Shown here in pieces: positions 21,656 to 21,838 of a stretch of DNA of 21,838 bases; the first letter of the stretch is position 1, and every line of letters starts with the position of its first letter. The notes under the pieces are model-generated. The model was not told where the DNA came from, ran no database searches, and worked only from the letters and a program-made list of their open reading frames with translations. The stretch is from Erysipelotrichaceae bacterium UBA4808. Its GTDB lineage: Bacteria > Bacillota_I > Bacilli_A > Erysipelotrichales > Erysipelotrichaceae. Location: assembly GCA_002402585.1 (NCBI GenBank), contig DHGC01000051.1:1-21838 (forward strand), in the 5' to 3' direction. The position numbers and the translations under genes are program-made.

Positions 21656-21731
21656 GGTCCAGTGGTGTAGTGGTTAACATGCCTCCCTGTCACGGAGGAG
21701 ATCGCGGGTTCGAGTCCCGTCTGGACCGCCA
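21656..21731 (+). tRNA. tRNA-Asp (anticodon GTC)
   Basis: The acceptor GGTCCAG pairs with CTGGACC. The anticodon stem CCTCC/GGAGG encloses CTGTCAC with anticodon GTC, and the T arm is CGGG-TTCGAGT-CCCG in type. The discriminator is G (an aspartate identity element) and CCA is encoded. It lies 14 bases after tRNA-Ser. Confidence 0.96.
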
Positions 21732-21732
21732 C

Positions 21733-21806
21733 GCAGGTGTAGTTCAATGGTAGAACGCGACCTTGCCAAGGTCGACACGAGGGTTCGATTCCCTTCACCT
21801 GCTCCA
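21733..21806 (+). tRNA. tRNA-Gly (anticodon GCC)
   Basis: The acceptor GCAGGTG pairs with CACCTGC. The D arm is the short glycine form GTTCAATGGTAGAAC. The anticodon stem CGACC/GGTCG encloses TTGCCAA with anticodon GCC. The discriminator is T and CCA is encoded. Only one base separates it from tRNA-Asp, so the precursor needs exact processing. Confidence 0.96.
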
Positions 21807-21817
21807 TAAGAGCACAG

Positions 21818-21838
21818 AAGCACAGAAATGTGCTTTTT
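21818..21838 (+). terminator. Terminator of the tRNA cluster (at window edge)
   Basis: The 7-bp stem AAGCACA/TGTGCTT with loop GAAA is followed by T up to the window end. A spare AGCACA copy at 21811-21816 could form an alternative pairing. Confidence 0.8.

Noticed and set aside
21559..21807. 82-codon minus-strand frame with repeated G-x-E-P-S/A motifs
   Set aside because: It is the antisense of the three tRNA genes. The repeated GIEPS/GLEPA/GFEPS motifs are the reverse complement of the T arms, a well-known false gene pattern.

Overview
The window reads as chromosomal DNA of a low-to-moderate GC Bacillota. The evidence is the cdaA-cdaR-glmM gene order, strong purine-rich Shine-Dalgarno sites, intrinsic terminators with T-tracts, OmpR-type two-component genes and tRNA genes with encoded CCA ends. 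The style recalls Erysipelotrichales-like genomes, but that placement is an impression and not a result. No insertion sequence, prophage, CRISPR array or origin was seen. Coding density is high, and no gene-free stretch exceeds about 250 bases. Almost everything is on the + strand.

Layout. 1-3000: the 3' end of an alpha/beta hydrolase, a TetR-family regulator, a Maf pyrophosphatase that appears to be translated from a nearly leaderless mRNA, a lone tRNA-Thr(GGT) and a Cof-type HAD phosphatase. 2957-5197: a two-gene operon of a sugar-nucleotidyltransferase-like protein and an iron-dependent alcohol dehydrogenase, with its own promoter and a strong terminator. 5239-6078: a solitary, AT-richer MTA/SAH nucleosidase-like gene with deviant arginine codons, bounded by hairpins. 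6133-7497 on the minus strand: a TraB/PrgY-family membrane protein followed by an unlisted 30-residue single-pass membrane microprotein and an intrinsic terminator.

7551-17730 is the centrepiece, an apparent nine-gene operon with tiny gaps or overlaps and no internal terminator that I could see. Its order is cdaA (c-di-AMP synthase with an unusually long charged tail), cdaR, glmM, an OmpR-type response regulator, a sensor histidine kinase, an alpha/beta hydrolase, a MurF-like ligase whose N-terminal domain is replaced by a membrane domain, a Nudix hydrolase, and a D-Ala-D-Ala-ligase-like ATP-grasp enzyme with changed residues near the predicted second-substrate pocket. c-di-AMP signalling, amino-sugar supply for peptidoglycan, envelope sensing and an atypical peptide-ligase pair therefore appear to be co-expressed. 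This is the best candidate for an undescribed system in the window.

17731-21483: two tandem mgtE paralogues (Mg2+ channels) from one promoter without a long leader, then deoD (purine nucleoside phosphorylase) and a 63-residue HMA-fold-like protein that lacks the metal-binding cysteines. 21549-21838: a tRNA-Ser(GCT), tRNA-Asp(GTC), tRNA-Gly(GCC) cluster with a terminator at the window edge.
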